Shown here: in pieces, positions 49,440 through 57,491 of the stretch
Numbering within the stretch: the stretch's first letter is position 1
Layout: each line of letters starts with the position of its first letter
Source: JAODBQ01 sp047602055
Lineage (GTDB): Bacteria > Actinomycetota > Acidimicrobiia > Acidimicrobiales > Ilumatobacteraceae
DNA: 64,000 bases
Direction of reading: 5' to 3'
Assembly: GCA_047602055.1 (NCBI GenBank)
Contig: JASGIG010000001.1
Span: forward strand, 4,092,001-4,156,000
Made by a program: the position numbers and the translations under genes
Notes under the pieces: model-generated
Database searches by the model: none
Seen by the model: the letters and a program-made list of their open reading frames with translations, nothing else
What the model was told of the DNA's origin: nothing

Positions 49440-50839
49440 TCAACGACGGCGGCGAACCGGCGGCGGTGGGCTGCCGCGTTCACATCGGCCTCGGCGGCGC
49501 CGTGCTCGTCACCCAGGCCACGAAGCACCCGGGCCCACTGCGTCCAGCCGTACACGCTCGTCTCGCGCACACCGAGCCGCTCGGCGGTCAGGGCGCGTGC
49601 CAGACGGAGGTGGCCACCGCGCAGCGCCGACTCCAGCAGCGTGCGCTGCAGCGCGTCGCGCTGAGCGTGGGAGCCGCCGAAGTGGTGGAGCACGCGGCGG
49701 ATCGGCAGCAGCTCAGCGACGACGTCGTCGTGGCGGTCCTCGGCGAACGCGACGACGGCGCGACACGCCGGCAACCCGATCTCTGCCGTCATCGCCGCGT
49801 TGGAGCCCGTCGCCTCGGGAAGCCATGCGCCAAGCCGGTCGACGATCGCGCCGGCCTGGTCCAGCCGGCCGGCGCCGGCTCCGGCCATGACGGCGTGCAG
49901 GTCGTTGAACACGTACCACGGGGTGGCGGCGCCCTTGGCCGCCCACGCGTCGGCGAGCGGTGCGAAGCGGCCGCCGGTGTCGGCGTCGTCGAGGCGCAGC
50001 CGCCACAGCAGGGCGCTGGCGTCGAGCATCTCGATCGGCACGCCGAGCGAGGCGGCGTGGTGCACCTCGGCGTCGTAGATGGCCAGCGCCCGCTCGGGGC
50101 GGCCCGCCTCCAGCTCGTAGAGCGCGAGGTGCCACCAGTTGTGCACGGTGAACAGGTTCCCGGACTCCCAGCGGGTCTCGTCGGAGCGGAGGAAGGCGAT
50201 GCCCTCGTCGACGCGCCCCTGCATCTCGTAGGTGTGCACGACCGCGTGGACGGCCCACACGTCGTCGGGATTCGCCGCGACCGCGGCGCGACCGGCGTCG
50301 AGCGCCGCGCCGTAGTCACCGGCCTCCTCCAAGCCGAACGCGGTCATGCCGCGCACGAACGGGGCGTGCGGATGCTGCGGGTCGAGGGCGCGCAGGGCCC
50401 GCAGCGGACGATCACGCAGCGACGCCGCCTCGCCGGTGAAGAAGTCGAGCTGGTGGCCGAGCATCAGGGCCAGCACATCCGTCGGCCACTGCACGAGCAG
50501 GTCGTCGAGACGGCCGGCCGCACCGCCCCAGTCCCCCGCCAGCCATGCGCCGATCGCCGCGGCATGGGCACGCTCCCGGTCGTTGGCCTCACAACCGGCA
50601 AGGGCAGCGTGCGCCTCGGCCGCCGCGGCCACGTCGGCGACGTCGGTGCTCATCAGGTTGAGGTAGGCAACGAGCACGGAGGCCATCGGGACGGGGTCGG
50701 CGGCGCCGGCGAGCTCACCGGCGAGGTCGAGCACGTCCGGGTGGAAGCGCACGAGCCGGTCGATCGCCCGGTCGTACAGGGCGACGGCATCGGCGTCACC
50801 CGTGATCGGGTTGCCGTGCCCGTCGAGCAAACCCCTCAT
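49436..50839 (-). CDS. TTC38-like tetratricopeptide repeat protein
   Basis: A 467-residue helical-repeat protein resembling the tetratricopeptide repeat protein 38 family found from bacteria to animals. Helix pairs include DPVPMASVLVAYLNLMSTD, FVRGMTAFGLEEAGDYGAALDAGRAAVAANPDDVWAVHAVVH, and the signature HNWWHLALYELEAGRPERALAIYDAEVHH. No catalytic motif or membrane segment is seen, so it is probably a cytosolic scaffold; the family's role is poorly known. GGGAGGAG lies before ATG 50839. It ends at the sigma fragment. Confidence 0.8.
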   Translation of the reverse strand: MRGLLDGHGNPITGDADAVALYDRAIDRLVRFHPDVLDLAGELAGAADPVPMASVLVAYLNLMSTDVADVAAAAEAHAALAGCEANDRERAHAAAIGAWLAGDWGGAAGRLDDLLVQWPTDVLALMLGHQLDFFTGEAASLRDRPLRALRALDPQHPHAPFVRGMTAFGLEEAGDYGAALDAGRAAVAANPDDVWAVHAVVHTYEMQGRVDEGIAFLRSDETRWESGNLFTVHNWWHLALYELEAGRPERALAIYDAEVHHAASLGVPIEMLDASALLWRLRLDDADTGGRFAPLADAWAAKGAATPWYVFNDLHAVMAGAGAGRLDQAGAIVDRLGAWLPEATGSNAAMTAEIGLPACRAVVAFAEDRHDDVVAELLPIRRVLHHFGGSHAQRDALQRTLLESALRGGHLRLARALTAERLGVRETSVYGWTQWARVLRGLGDEHGAAEADVNAAAHRRRFAAVVD

Positions 50840-50959
50840 CGCCAGCTCCTCCCGTCGCCAACCCCGGAACGTGGCGACAACCTTGCCACGGATGTGACCG
50901 GCACGCTGCACCACGCGCGCTCCACGGGGAGACCGCCAGAGCGAGGGGTGCCGAGCTGG

Positions 50960-51472
50960 TCAGAGGTGCAGCGGCCTGACCGGTTGGTTGAACAGGGAGG
51001 GGTCACTGCGCCAGTCGACGCCGGGGACGTCGACGAACAGCTCGACCTCGTTGCCGTCCGGATCGAGGACGTAGAGGCTGTGGGTGACGCCGTGATCGCT
51101 GGCGCCGACCACTTGGACGAGATCGGGGAAGGCCTCCAGCCGGCGCACCATGGCCCGCAGCGCATCGTCGTCGTCACCGATCTTGACGCCGAAGTGGTAC
51201 ATGCCGACTCGCCGTCCGGCGGGGATCGGCGCCGCATCGGCGCCGACCTCGATGAGCAGGAGCTCGTGGTGCGTCCGCCCGCCGGAGAACGCCGCCACCG
51301 GGGCGCCTGCCGGCGTCGGCAGCGCCCGCCAGCCCAAGACGTCGCCGTAGAACCTGGCCGAACGCTGCACGTCGGACACGTAGAGCACCACGTGGCCGAG
51401 CTCGGGCAGCACGCTGCTCCCACCGTCCTCACTGCTCGCCGTGCTCGGCGCCGGCACTGTCGACTGGCTCAT
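50960..51472 (-). CDS. VOC-family metalloenzyme (extradiol dioxygenase-like)
   Basis: A 170-residue vicinal-oxygen-chelate protein with two beta-alpha-beta3 modules. LGHVVLYVSDVQRSARFYGDVLG is the first, with a metal His; MYHFGVKIGDDDDALRAMVRR the second; SLYVLDPDGNEVELFVD contains the final Glu ligand. The His-His-Glu set fits a metal centre of catechol 2,3-dioxygenase-like or glyoxalase-like enzymes. ATG 51472 is chosen over GTG 51484. It is a single gene; substrate unknown, although aromatic catabolism would suit the flavin monooxygenase locus further right. Confidence 0.85.
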   Translation of the reverse strand: MSQSTVPAPSTASSEDGGSSVLPELGHVVLYVSDVQRSARFYGDVLGWRALPTPAGAPVAAFSGGRTHHELLLIEVGADAAPIPAGRRVGMYHFGVKIGDDDDALRAMVRRLEAFPDLVQVVGASDHGVTHSLYVLDPDGNEVELFVDVPGVDWRSDPSLFNQPVRPLHL

Positions 51473-51539
51473 CGCGGACCTCACCTCATCCTTCGCGCCC
51501 CGACATTCGTTGCGCGCTCAACAGTCTACGAGCGCTCGC

Positions 51540-52244
51540 TCAGCGGAGCTCGCGGGCGACGGTGATCATCACGTCGAGCGGGAGATCGGACTCGAGGCGG
51601 TACTCGGTCGGCCCGTCGGTCCACAGCAACACGGTGCCGGCGGCGATCGTGCGGTGCGGGGTGACGAGCACGTGGTCGCCGGTCACGGCGACCACGCCGT
51701 CACCGACGCCGTCCACCCAGCGTGCCTGCTGCTCGGACCCGATCAGCTTCTTGACGAGCACACCCGCGGGCATGTCGGCGTCGTGCACCCACAGCGTCGA
51801 GGCGCCTTCGGCCCACACCATCAGCACACCGCCCTCGGGCATCGCCAGCAGGGCCTGCGGTGCGCCGAGCTGCGACGACGTCGTGTCGGGGAGCGGGCGG
51901 CCCAGTCGCCGTTCGGCCTCGGCCGCGTCGATCGGCGTCAGACCACTGGTGATCGGCGGGTGCACGATCGGCGCGCCGTCGGCGGGGACGTGCACGACCG
52001 TCGTCGAGCCGATGCCCAGCCAGTCGGCGACGGCGCGCCTCGCCGGCGGGATGGCGGCGACGAGCAGGAGGGCGATCACCAGCACGGCAGCGACGGCGAG
52101 GGCGCGACGGCGCACCCGCCGGACCGGCAGCGCTGCGGTGGTCGCGTCGCCGTCGGTGTCGAGATGGCGCCCGACGCTGGCCAGCACCCGGGCGAGGACG
52201 TCGTCGTCGAAGGTGTGCGCCGTGACGCCGCTTCGCTCGCTCAC
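51540..52244 (-). CDS. Membrane protein paired with ECF sigma factor (probable anti-sigma)
   Basis: A 234-residue protein. A ~45-residue charged N-terminus (DDDVLARVLASVGRHLDTDGD) precedes a membrane helix (LAVAAVLVIALLLVAAIPPARRAVADWLGIG) and an outer domain of ~150 residues (RRLGRPLPDTTSSQLGAPQALLAMPEGGVLMVW). The ARRAVADWLGIG segment after the helix is common in anti-sigma-like proteins of this type. It overlaps the sigma stop by four bases. No zinc motif is seen. The role as sigma antagonist is inferred from the arrangement. Confidence 0.7.
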   Translation of the reverse strand: MSERSGVTAHTFDDDVLARVLASVGRHLDTDGDATTAALPVRRVRRRALAVAAVLVIALLLVAAIPPARRAVADWLGIGSTTVVHVPADGAPIVHPPITSGLTPIDAAEAERRLGRPLPDTTSSQLGAPQALLAMPEGGVLMVWAEGASTLWVHDADMPAGVLVKKLIGSEQQARWVDGVGDGVVAVTGDHVLVTPHRTIAAGTVLLWTDGPTEYRLESDLPLDVMITVARELR

Positions 52245-52804
52245 TGGCCACGCTCACCGAACGGGTGCGGATCGAGGCCTCGGCGCAGGCGAACCATCGC
52301 CCGGGACAGCCTCGACTTGACGGTGCCGGCGGGGCAGCCGAGCACGTCGGCCATCTCCGCCTCCGACAGCTGCTCGAAGTGGCGCAGCGCGATCACCAGC
52401 CGGTCGTCGCGCGACAGCCGGTTCATCGCGGCGATCACGGCTCGGCGCTCCTCGTCGCCGATCGCCGCGTCCTGCGGATCGATCGGCTCGCTGGCCCGTT
52501 GGCCCGCGGCGCGCACGGCCATCGCCGCCCGGCGGCGATGCGAACGGCGGTCGTTGCGCGCCGCGTTGGCCACGATCCGCAGGAACCACGGCCGGAACCC
52601 GCCCTCGCCGTGCACCGTCGCGATCGCCCGCCAGGCTCGCGTCGTGGCGTCCTGCACCACGTCGTCGGCACCAACCGCGCCGCCGAGCACGACCGTGGCC
52701 ACCCGCAACGCGCTCGATCGGTGCGCGGCGACGAGCGCCGAGAACGCGTCGGCGTCACCGCCCTGCGCTCGGACGAGCAGCTGCGAGTCGATCTCACTGA
52801 TGAT
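52241..52804 (-). CDS. ECF RNA polymerase sigma factor, apparent ATC start
   Basis: A 187-residue sigma factor. LLVRAQGGDADAFSALVAAHRSSALRVATVVLG is region 2.1, VVQDATTRAWRAIATVHGEG region 2.2, PWFLRIVANAARNDRRSHRRR region 2.3-2.4, and LSRDDRLVIALRHFEQLSEAEMADVLGCPAGTVKSRLSRA region 4. Region 2.1 lies upstream of the first standard start (TTG 52708). In frame, no ATG, GTG or TTG exists further up, but GGAGG (52813-52817) sits eight bases before ATC 52804. An ATC start, or a sequence error in the start codon, is the simplest reading. Confidence 0.75.
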   Translation of the reverse strand: MISEIDSQLLVRAQGGDADAFSALVAAHRSSALRVATVVLGGAVGADDVVQDATTRAWRAIATVHGEGGFRPWFLRIVANAARNDRRSHRRRAAMAVRAAGQRASEPIDPQDAAIGDEERRAVIAAMNRLSRDDRLVIALRHFEQLSEAEMADVLGCPAGTVKSRLSRAMVRLRRGLDPHPFGERGQ

Positions 52805-52844
52805 CGGGATGGCCTCCGTGGGCTGACGGGCGCGCCCGACCCTG

Positions 52845-53267
52845 TCACGGCTGGAGGAGGTAGTCGATCAACGCATCCACCTCCTCCCCGGACAGGCCGA
52901 GGTCGGGCATCCCGCTCATCGGGCCGGCGGCGCCACGGAGCTCGGGCGAGATGAACGTCGACGGGGCGAGCATCGATTCGGCGAGGTAGTCCCGCGCCGT
53001 CACGCCCGGCTCGCGGCTCGCCGCCCACGAGGATGCGTCGGCGAGGCTCGGGGCGACGTCGAGGCGCGCCGGCGAATCCGGTCCGGTGTGGCACGCCGCG
53101 CAGCCCTTGCGCTGGAACAGCTGCGCACCGTCGCTCGACCCGTCGCTCGACCCGTCCCTCGTCGCCATCGTCGCCATCGTCGCCACTGTCGACGTGCCCT
53201 GCACCGCGATCGCCGCGACGGCGAGGACGGCGGCGACGCAGCCGGCCCCCACGCCGACGCGGGTCAC
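52845..53267 (-). CDS. Membrane-anchored c-type cytochrome
   Basis: A 140-residue protein with an N-terminal membrane anchor/signal (VGAGCVAAVLAVAAIAVQG), a Ser/Asp linker and a class I cytochrome c domain: QLFQRKGCAACHTGPDSPARLDVAPSLAD has the haem-binding CAACH, and PGVTARDYLAESMLAPSTFISPEL plus MSGMPDLGLSGEEVDALIDYL supplies the axial Met and last helix. It would carry electrons outside the membrane. GTG 53267 overlaps the stop of the FixH-like gene (GTGA). Confidence 0.85.
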   Translation of the reverse strand: MTRVGVGAGCVAAVLAVAAIAVQGTSTVATMATMATRDGSSDGSSDGAQLFQRKGCAACHTGPDSPARLDVAPSLADASSWAASREPGVTARDYLAESMLAPSTFISPELRGAAGPMSGMPDLGLSGEEVDALIDYLLQP

Positions 53268-53779
53268 GCCACGGCCTTGCGCCGGCCGCGGATCACGTCG
53301 CCCACCACGACGGCGGCGGCGGCGATGAGCGCGAGCACCGGCAGGCCGAAGCGGACGACGGGCGGCCAGTCGGGGCGAGACACATCCTCCACCGCCGGTG
53401 CGCCGGCGGCGGTGACCACGATCGAGCCGAGGTCCTGGGGCCCGAACCATCCCTGATGCACCCTCCACGTCGACGTGCCCGCCTCGGCGAAGGTGACGTG
53501 AGCGACGTAGTGACCCACCGCGCCGTCCGGCGCGGCCGCGAAGTACTCCGCCCGGCCGGACGGTGATCGAACCTCCACCCCGACGTCGGCGTCGAGCGCC
53601 GCCGGCGTCACCCCGTGCTGGCGGATGACGAAGCCGACCGGCACGGTGTCGCCGGCAACGACCGGCGGGACCTCGTCGAGCGTCGTCACCGCCCAGCCAC
53701 CGGCGCCGACGCGGCCCGCCGACGCACCGGTGGCCAGCAGGACGGACAGGATCAGCAGGGTGAGCAGTCGTCGTCGCAC
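53264..53779 (-). CDS. FixH/CopC-like membrane-anchored protein
   Basis: A 171-residue secreted protein. RRRLLTLLILSVLLATGASA is a signal peptide, then a single Ig-like beta domain (TLDEVPPVVAGDTVPVGFVIRQHGVTPAALDADVGVEVRSPSGRAEYFAA ... GHYVAHVTFAEAGTSTWRV), and a C-terminal helix (FGLPVLALIAAAAVVVGDVI) with basic end. This resembles FixH/YtkA-like domains that assist cytochrome oxidase or copper handling. GTG 53779 is preferred because GTG 53815 lies inside a hairpin. It is coupled to the cytochrome c gene, suggesting a respiratory role. Confidence 0.7.
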   Translation of the reverse strand: MRRRLLTLLILSVLLATGASAGRVGAGGWAVTTLDEVPPVVAGDTVPVGFVIRQHGVTPAALDADVGVEVRSPSGRAEYFAAAPDGAVGHYVAHVTFAEAGTSTWRVHQGWFGPQDLGSIVVTAAGAPAVEDVSRPDWPPVVRFGLPVLALIAAAAVVVGDVIRGRRKAVA

Positions 53780-53799
53780 ACCCGTCCGACACCGGTCGT

Positions 53800-53821
53800 G
53801 CCCGGGTGGTTCCACCCGGGC
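53800..53821 (-). terminator. Hairpin after the acyl-CoA dehydrogenase gene
   Basis: Perfect arms GCCCGGGTGG / CCACCCGGGC around TT, six bases past the dehydrogenase stop and before the FixH-like start. There is no U-run; it probably ends or attenuates the catabolic operon transcript. Confidence 0.5.
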
Positions 53822-53827
53822 GATCGG

Positions 53828-55039
53828 TCAGTCGCGCGGCAGGCCCAGCATTCGCTCACCCAGGATGTTGCGCTGGATCTCGTCGGTGCCGCCGGCGATG
53901 CGCAGCGCCGGCGCGCTGCAGCGGAACGACGACCACGAGTAGGTGCCCCACTCCCCCGTGTCGGCGGTGAACGCCGGGCCGAGCAGCCCGGCGGCGACGT
54001 CGCCGATCCGCCCGTTCTGGCGCGTGCCGATCAGCTTGAGGATCGAGCCCTCGGCGCCGCGCTCGCGCCCGGCGTGCTCGCGCTCGTCGGTGTGCCGCTG
54101 CGCGGTGAGCCGGTTGACCATGTCGTAGGTCCACACCTCGGCGAGCTGCTGGCGCACGATCGGATCACGGGTGCGCTGCAGGTGGCGGGCCAGCTCGATG
54201 AGCATCGACGCCGGGCTGGCCGACGCCGCCGACTTGCTCGCCCCGACCGAGGCCCGCTCGCCCATCAGCGTCGTCAGCACGGCACGCCAGCCGCTGCCCG
54301 GCTCACCGACGCGGTTGGCGTCGGGGACGCGCACGTCGGTGAGGAACACCTCGTTGAACTCGGCCTGGCCGTTCATCTGCTTCAGCGGGCGGATCTCCAC
54401 GCCGGGCGAGTCGAGCGGCAGCAGGAACATCGTCAGGCCCTGGTGCTTGGGAACGTCGGGGTCGGTCCGCGCCATCAGCTGGCCGATCTTCGCCCGGTGC
54501 GCGTAGCTGTTCCAGACCTTCTGGCCGTTGACGATCCACTCGTCGCCGTCGCGCACGGCCCGAGTCTTCAACCCGGCGAGGTCGGAGCCGGCCTCCGGCT
54601 CGCTGAGCAGCTGCGAGCACAGCAGATCGCCACGGTAGATCGGCCCGAGGAAGCGCCGCTTGAGCTCCTCGCCGCCATGGACGGCGACGGCCGGACCGAC
54701 CATGTCCCAGGCGACGTTCCACGGCGACTGGTCGGGCACGAGGTACTGCGACTCGAGCTCGCGCCAGACGTCGTTGAGCTCCGGGTCGAGCCCGCCACCG
54801 CCGTACTCCACCGGGCCGCCGGCCCAGGCGAAGCCGGCATCGAACGCCTTCGCCCGCCACGCCGCGGCGGCGACGAGCGCGGCCTGCTCGTCCTCGGGAT
54901 GCTCGGGCCCCATCAGTCGGATGTCGTCGTCGCCCCGGCCCCAGACGAACGTGTCGGAGGCGAGCGGTCGCCGCTCGGCGTTGGCGTCCAGCCAGGCGGT
55001 GGCCCGCTCGACGAAGTCGTCATGCAGCGCTTGATCCAT
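53828..55039 (-). CDS. Acyl-CoA dehydrogenase
   Basis: A 403-residue acyl-CoA dehydrogenase. QLLSEPEAGSDLAGLKTRAVRDGDEWIVNGQKVWNSYAHRA is the beta domain that binds FAD and substrate, with the conserved EPEAGSD; the C-terminus RIAGGTDEIQRNILGERMLGLPRD is the family signature. The ELNDVWRELESQYLVPDQSPWNVAWDMVGPAVAVHGGEELKRRFL region is like the FadE-type enzymes of steroid and branched acyl-CoA degradation in actinobacteria. ATG 55039 overlaps the CoA-transferase end by 20 bases. Last gene of the catabolic operon. Confidence 0.92.
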   Translation of the reverse strand: MDQALHDDFVERATAWLDANAERRPLASDTFVWGRGDDDIRLMGPEHPEDEQAALVAAAAWRAKAFDAGFAWAGGPVEYGGGGLDPELNDVWRELESQYLVPDQSPWNVAWDMVGPAVAVHGGEELKRRFLGPIYRGDLLCSQLLSEPEAGSDLAGLKTRAVRDGDEWIVNGQKVWNSYAHRAKIGQLMARTDPDVPKHQGLTMFLLPLDSPGVEIRPLKQMNGQAEFNEVFLTDVRVPDANRVGEPGSGWRAVLTTLMGERASVGASKSAASASPASMLIELARHLQRTRDPIVRQQLAEVWTYDMVNRLTAQRHTDEREHAGRERGAEGSILKLIGTRQNGRIGDVAAGLLGPAFTADTGEWGTYSWSSFRCSAPALRIAGGTDEIQRNILGERMLGLPRD

Positions 55040-57491
55040 GGTTCTCCTCGATGTCCTCGGTGGTGTCGGGTCGTAGCAGATCGTCCAGCGCCGCATCGTC
55101 GAGGCCGACGATCTCGGCGAGCACCTCGCGAGTGTGCTCGCCGAAGCACGGCGCCGCCGTCGCGGCGCGCATCGGCGAACGGCTCGCCGTCCACGCCGGC
55201 CCGGGCAGCGGGCGGTTGCCGAGCTGGCGATGGACGGTCGACGACAGGAAGCTGCGCGCCGCCAGCTCCGGCGACTCGGCGACCTCGGCCATCGTCCGCA
55301 CCGGCTCGGCGACGACGCCGGCACGAGCGAGCACGGCGGCGGCCTCGGTGCGCGTGCGCACCGCCGTCCACGTCCCGACGATCGCCTCCAGCACGTCCTC
55401 GTTGGCCTTGCGGCCGGCGAGCGTGGCGAAGCGCTCGTCGGCGCTCAGCTCCGGGCGGCCGATGGCGGCGGCGAGGCGGGCGAACGCGGCGTCGTCGACC
55501 ACGGCGATCGCCACCCAGTCGTCGTCGCCGGCGCAGCGGAACGTGCCGTGCGGGCTCATCGCCTCGTCGCGGTTGCCGACGCAGACGACGGGTCCGTTGC
55601 CGCTCGCCTCGATCAGCACCGGCCACGGGAACGCCGACAGCGTCGCCTCCAGCATCGCCGCCTCGACCCGCTCGCCCGGGCCGCCACGGCGGACGCGGTA
55701 CAGCGCGGCGACGCCGGCGATCGCCGCATGGATCCCGGCGGCCGGATCGGGCAGCGACATCGGGAAGTCGGTGGGGCCACCACCTGGCGGTCCGTTCGAC
55801 GCGCAGACACCGGACAGCGCGTCGATGATCGACCCGTAGGCCATCCGGTCGCGCTCGGGGCCGTCCTCACCGAACCCGCTCATCGCCACCGCGACGATGC
55901 GCGGGTTGAGCGAGCGCAGCGTGTCCATGTCGAGCCCCATGCGCGCCAGCGACCCGGGGCGCATGTTGTCGATGACGAGGTCGGCGGTGGCGATGATCCG
56001 CTTCAGCAGCGCCAGCTCGTCGGGCCGCTTGACGTCGAGCACGACGCTGCGCTTGCCCTGGTTGTACTGGTTGAAGTAGCCGGAGCGGTCGATGTCGATC
56101 TCGCCGTCGGCGAACGGGCCGAGGCGGCGGGTGACGTCGACGCGACTGGTCGACTCGAGCTTGACGACGTCGGCGCCGAGGTGGGCGAACTGCATCCCGG
56201 CGAACGGTCCCGCCCACACCCAGGTCATGTCGACGACGCGCAGTCCGGCCAGCGGCGCCGAGCTGTCGTCCCGACCCGTCGACACCCGCGTCGTCCGTGC
56301 GGGCGTCAGCGTTCGAGCGCCCGCATCACCAACCGTCGCTGGCTGCCACTCGGCGAGCACCTCGGCGGTGTGCGCGCCGAGTGCCGGGCTGACCCGCCGC
56401 GCCGGGCGCGGCGTCGACGCGTACCGCCACGGCGGCGTCGGCGCCTCGAACGAGACGCCGGGCGCCCCGCCCAGCTCGATCGGCGTGAAGTAGCCGCGGG
56501 CGCGTAGGTGCGGCCAGGCCAGCAGGTCGGTGGCCGTCTGCACGCGGGTGGCGGCGACACCCTCGCGCTGGCAGGCGTCGAGGAGCTCCTCGACGGTGAA
56601 GCGGGTCAGCTCGCCGGCGAGCAGCGAGTGGACGACGTCCTGCAGCTGCGAGCGCATCGCCGTCGTGTCGAACACGTCGGGCTGCGCCCATTCGGGCTCG
56701 CCGAGCAGCCGCCGCAGGCTGAACCACTGGGCGTCCTCGGTCACCTGGACGAGCACCACGCCGTCGGCGCACTCGAAGAAGCCCCACGGCACGACGCTGC
56801 GCACGCCGTCCTTGGCGGGCAGGGTGCCGGTGTACAGCCAGGTCGCCATCGCCGTCGCCAGGATGCCCGCCGTCGCCGCCTGCGCCGAGACGTCGACGCG
56901 CTGGCCACGCCCGTCGGCGAGCCGGGCGTGCAGCGCGCCGAGGATCGCCAGCGTCGCGTCGCATGCCGCATGGACCCCGGCGAACTCGCCCCGGTAGCGC
57001 AACGGCGTGCCGAGGCGCACGTCTGGATCCGTGGCGTTGACCGACAGCAGCCCGCCGGCGGCGAGCGCGACGAGGTCGCTCGTCGACCCGTCGCCGGCAC
57101 CCTCGCCGAACGTCGAGATCGTCGCGCTGACCAGTGCCGGGTTGACGCGCTCGGCGGCTTGCAATGCGTCGGCGTCGAGCCAGCGCGCCCCGTCCGCCGT
57201 CGATTGCACGACGACGTCCGCTGCTTCAGCGAGCGCGGCGATCGCCGCCGCGTCGGCGAGCACCGAGCGCTTGCCGGCGTTGAAGTAGGCGAAGCCGGCG
57301 CTGCGCTCGGGATCGCCGACGCCACCGACGAACGGCCCGCGGTGGCGCAGCGGATCGCCGGTCGGTGGTTCGACCTTGACGACGTCGGCGCCGAGGTCGG
57401 CGAGCAGCCGGCCGGTGTACGCCGCGGCCAGGTGGTCACCCAGCTCGAGGACGCGCACACCGGCCAGTGGTTGCATCGCCGTGCTCGTCAC
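55020..57491 (-). CDS. Double-length family III (CaiB/BaiF) CoA-transferase
   Basis: An 823-residue protein with two family III CoA-transferase copies fused head to tail. The first (residues ~5-400) begins MQPLAGVRVLELGDHLAAAYTGRLLADLGADVVKVEPP; the second (~440-815) begins APLAGLRVVDMTWVWAGPFAGMQFAHLGADVVKLE. Family III enzymes move CoA between carboxylic acids and act as intertwined dimers, so the fusion could encode both halves in one chain. The catalytic Asp is expected near SDLVALAAGGLLSV and DRMAYGSIIDALSG. GTG 57491 overlaps the binding-protein stop (GTGA); ATG 57476 is an alternative. Confidence 0.88.
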   Translation of the reverse strand: MTSTAMQPLAGVRVLELGDHLAAAYTGRLLADLGADVVKVEPPTGDPLRHRGPFVGGVGDPERSAGFAYFNAGKRSVLADAAAIAALAEAADVVVQSTADGARWLDADALQAAERVNPALVSATISTFGEGAGDGSTSDLVALAAGGLLSVNATDPDVRLGTPLRYRGEFAGVHAACDATLAILGALHARLADGRGQRVDVSAQAATAGILATAMATWLYTGTLPAKDGVRSVVPWGFFECADGVVLVQVTEDAQWFSLRRLLGEPEWAQPDVFDTTAMRSQLQDVVHSLLAGELTRFTVEELLDACQREGVAATRVQTATDLLAWPHLRARGYFTPIELGGAPGVSFEAPTPPWRYASTPRPARRVSPALGAHTAEVLAEWQPATVGDAGARTLTPARTTRVSTGRDDSSAPLAGLRVVDMTWVWAGPFAGMQFAHLGADVVKLESTSRVDVTRRLGPFADGEIDIDRSGYFNQYNQGKRSVVLDVKRPDELALLKRIIATADLVIDNMRPGSLARMGLDMDTLRSLNPRIVAVAMSGFGEDGPERDRMAYGSIIDALSGVCASNGPPGGGPTDFPMSLPDPAAGIHAAIAGVAALYRVRRGGPGERVEAAMLEATLSAFPWPVLIEASGNGPVVCVGNRDEAMSPHGTFRCAGDDDWVAIAVVDDAAFARLAAAIGRPELSADERFATLAGRKANEDVLEAIVGTWTAVRTRTEAAAVLARAGVVAEPVRTMAEVAESPELAARSFLSSTVHRQLGNRPLPGPAWTASRSPMRAATAAPCFGEHTREVLAEIVGLDDAALDDLLRPDTTEDIEENHGSSAA

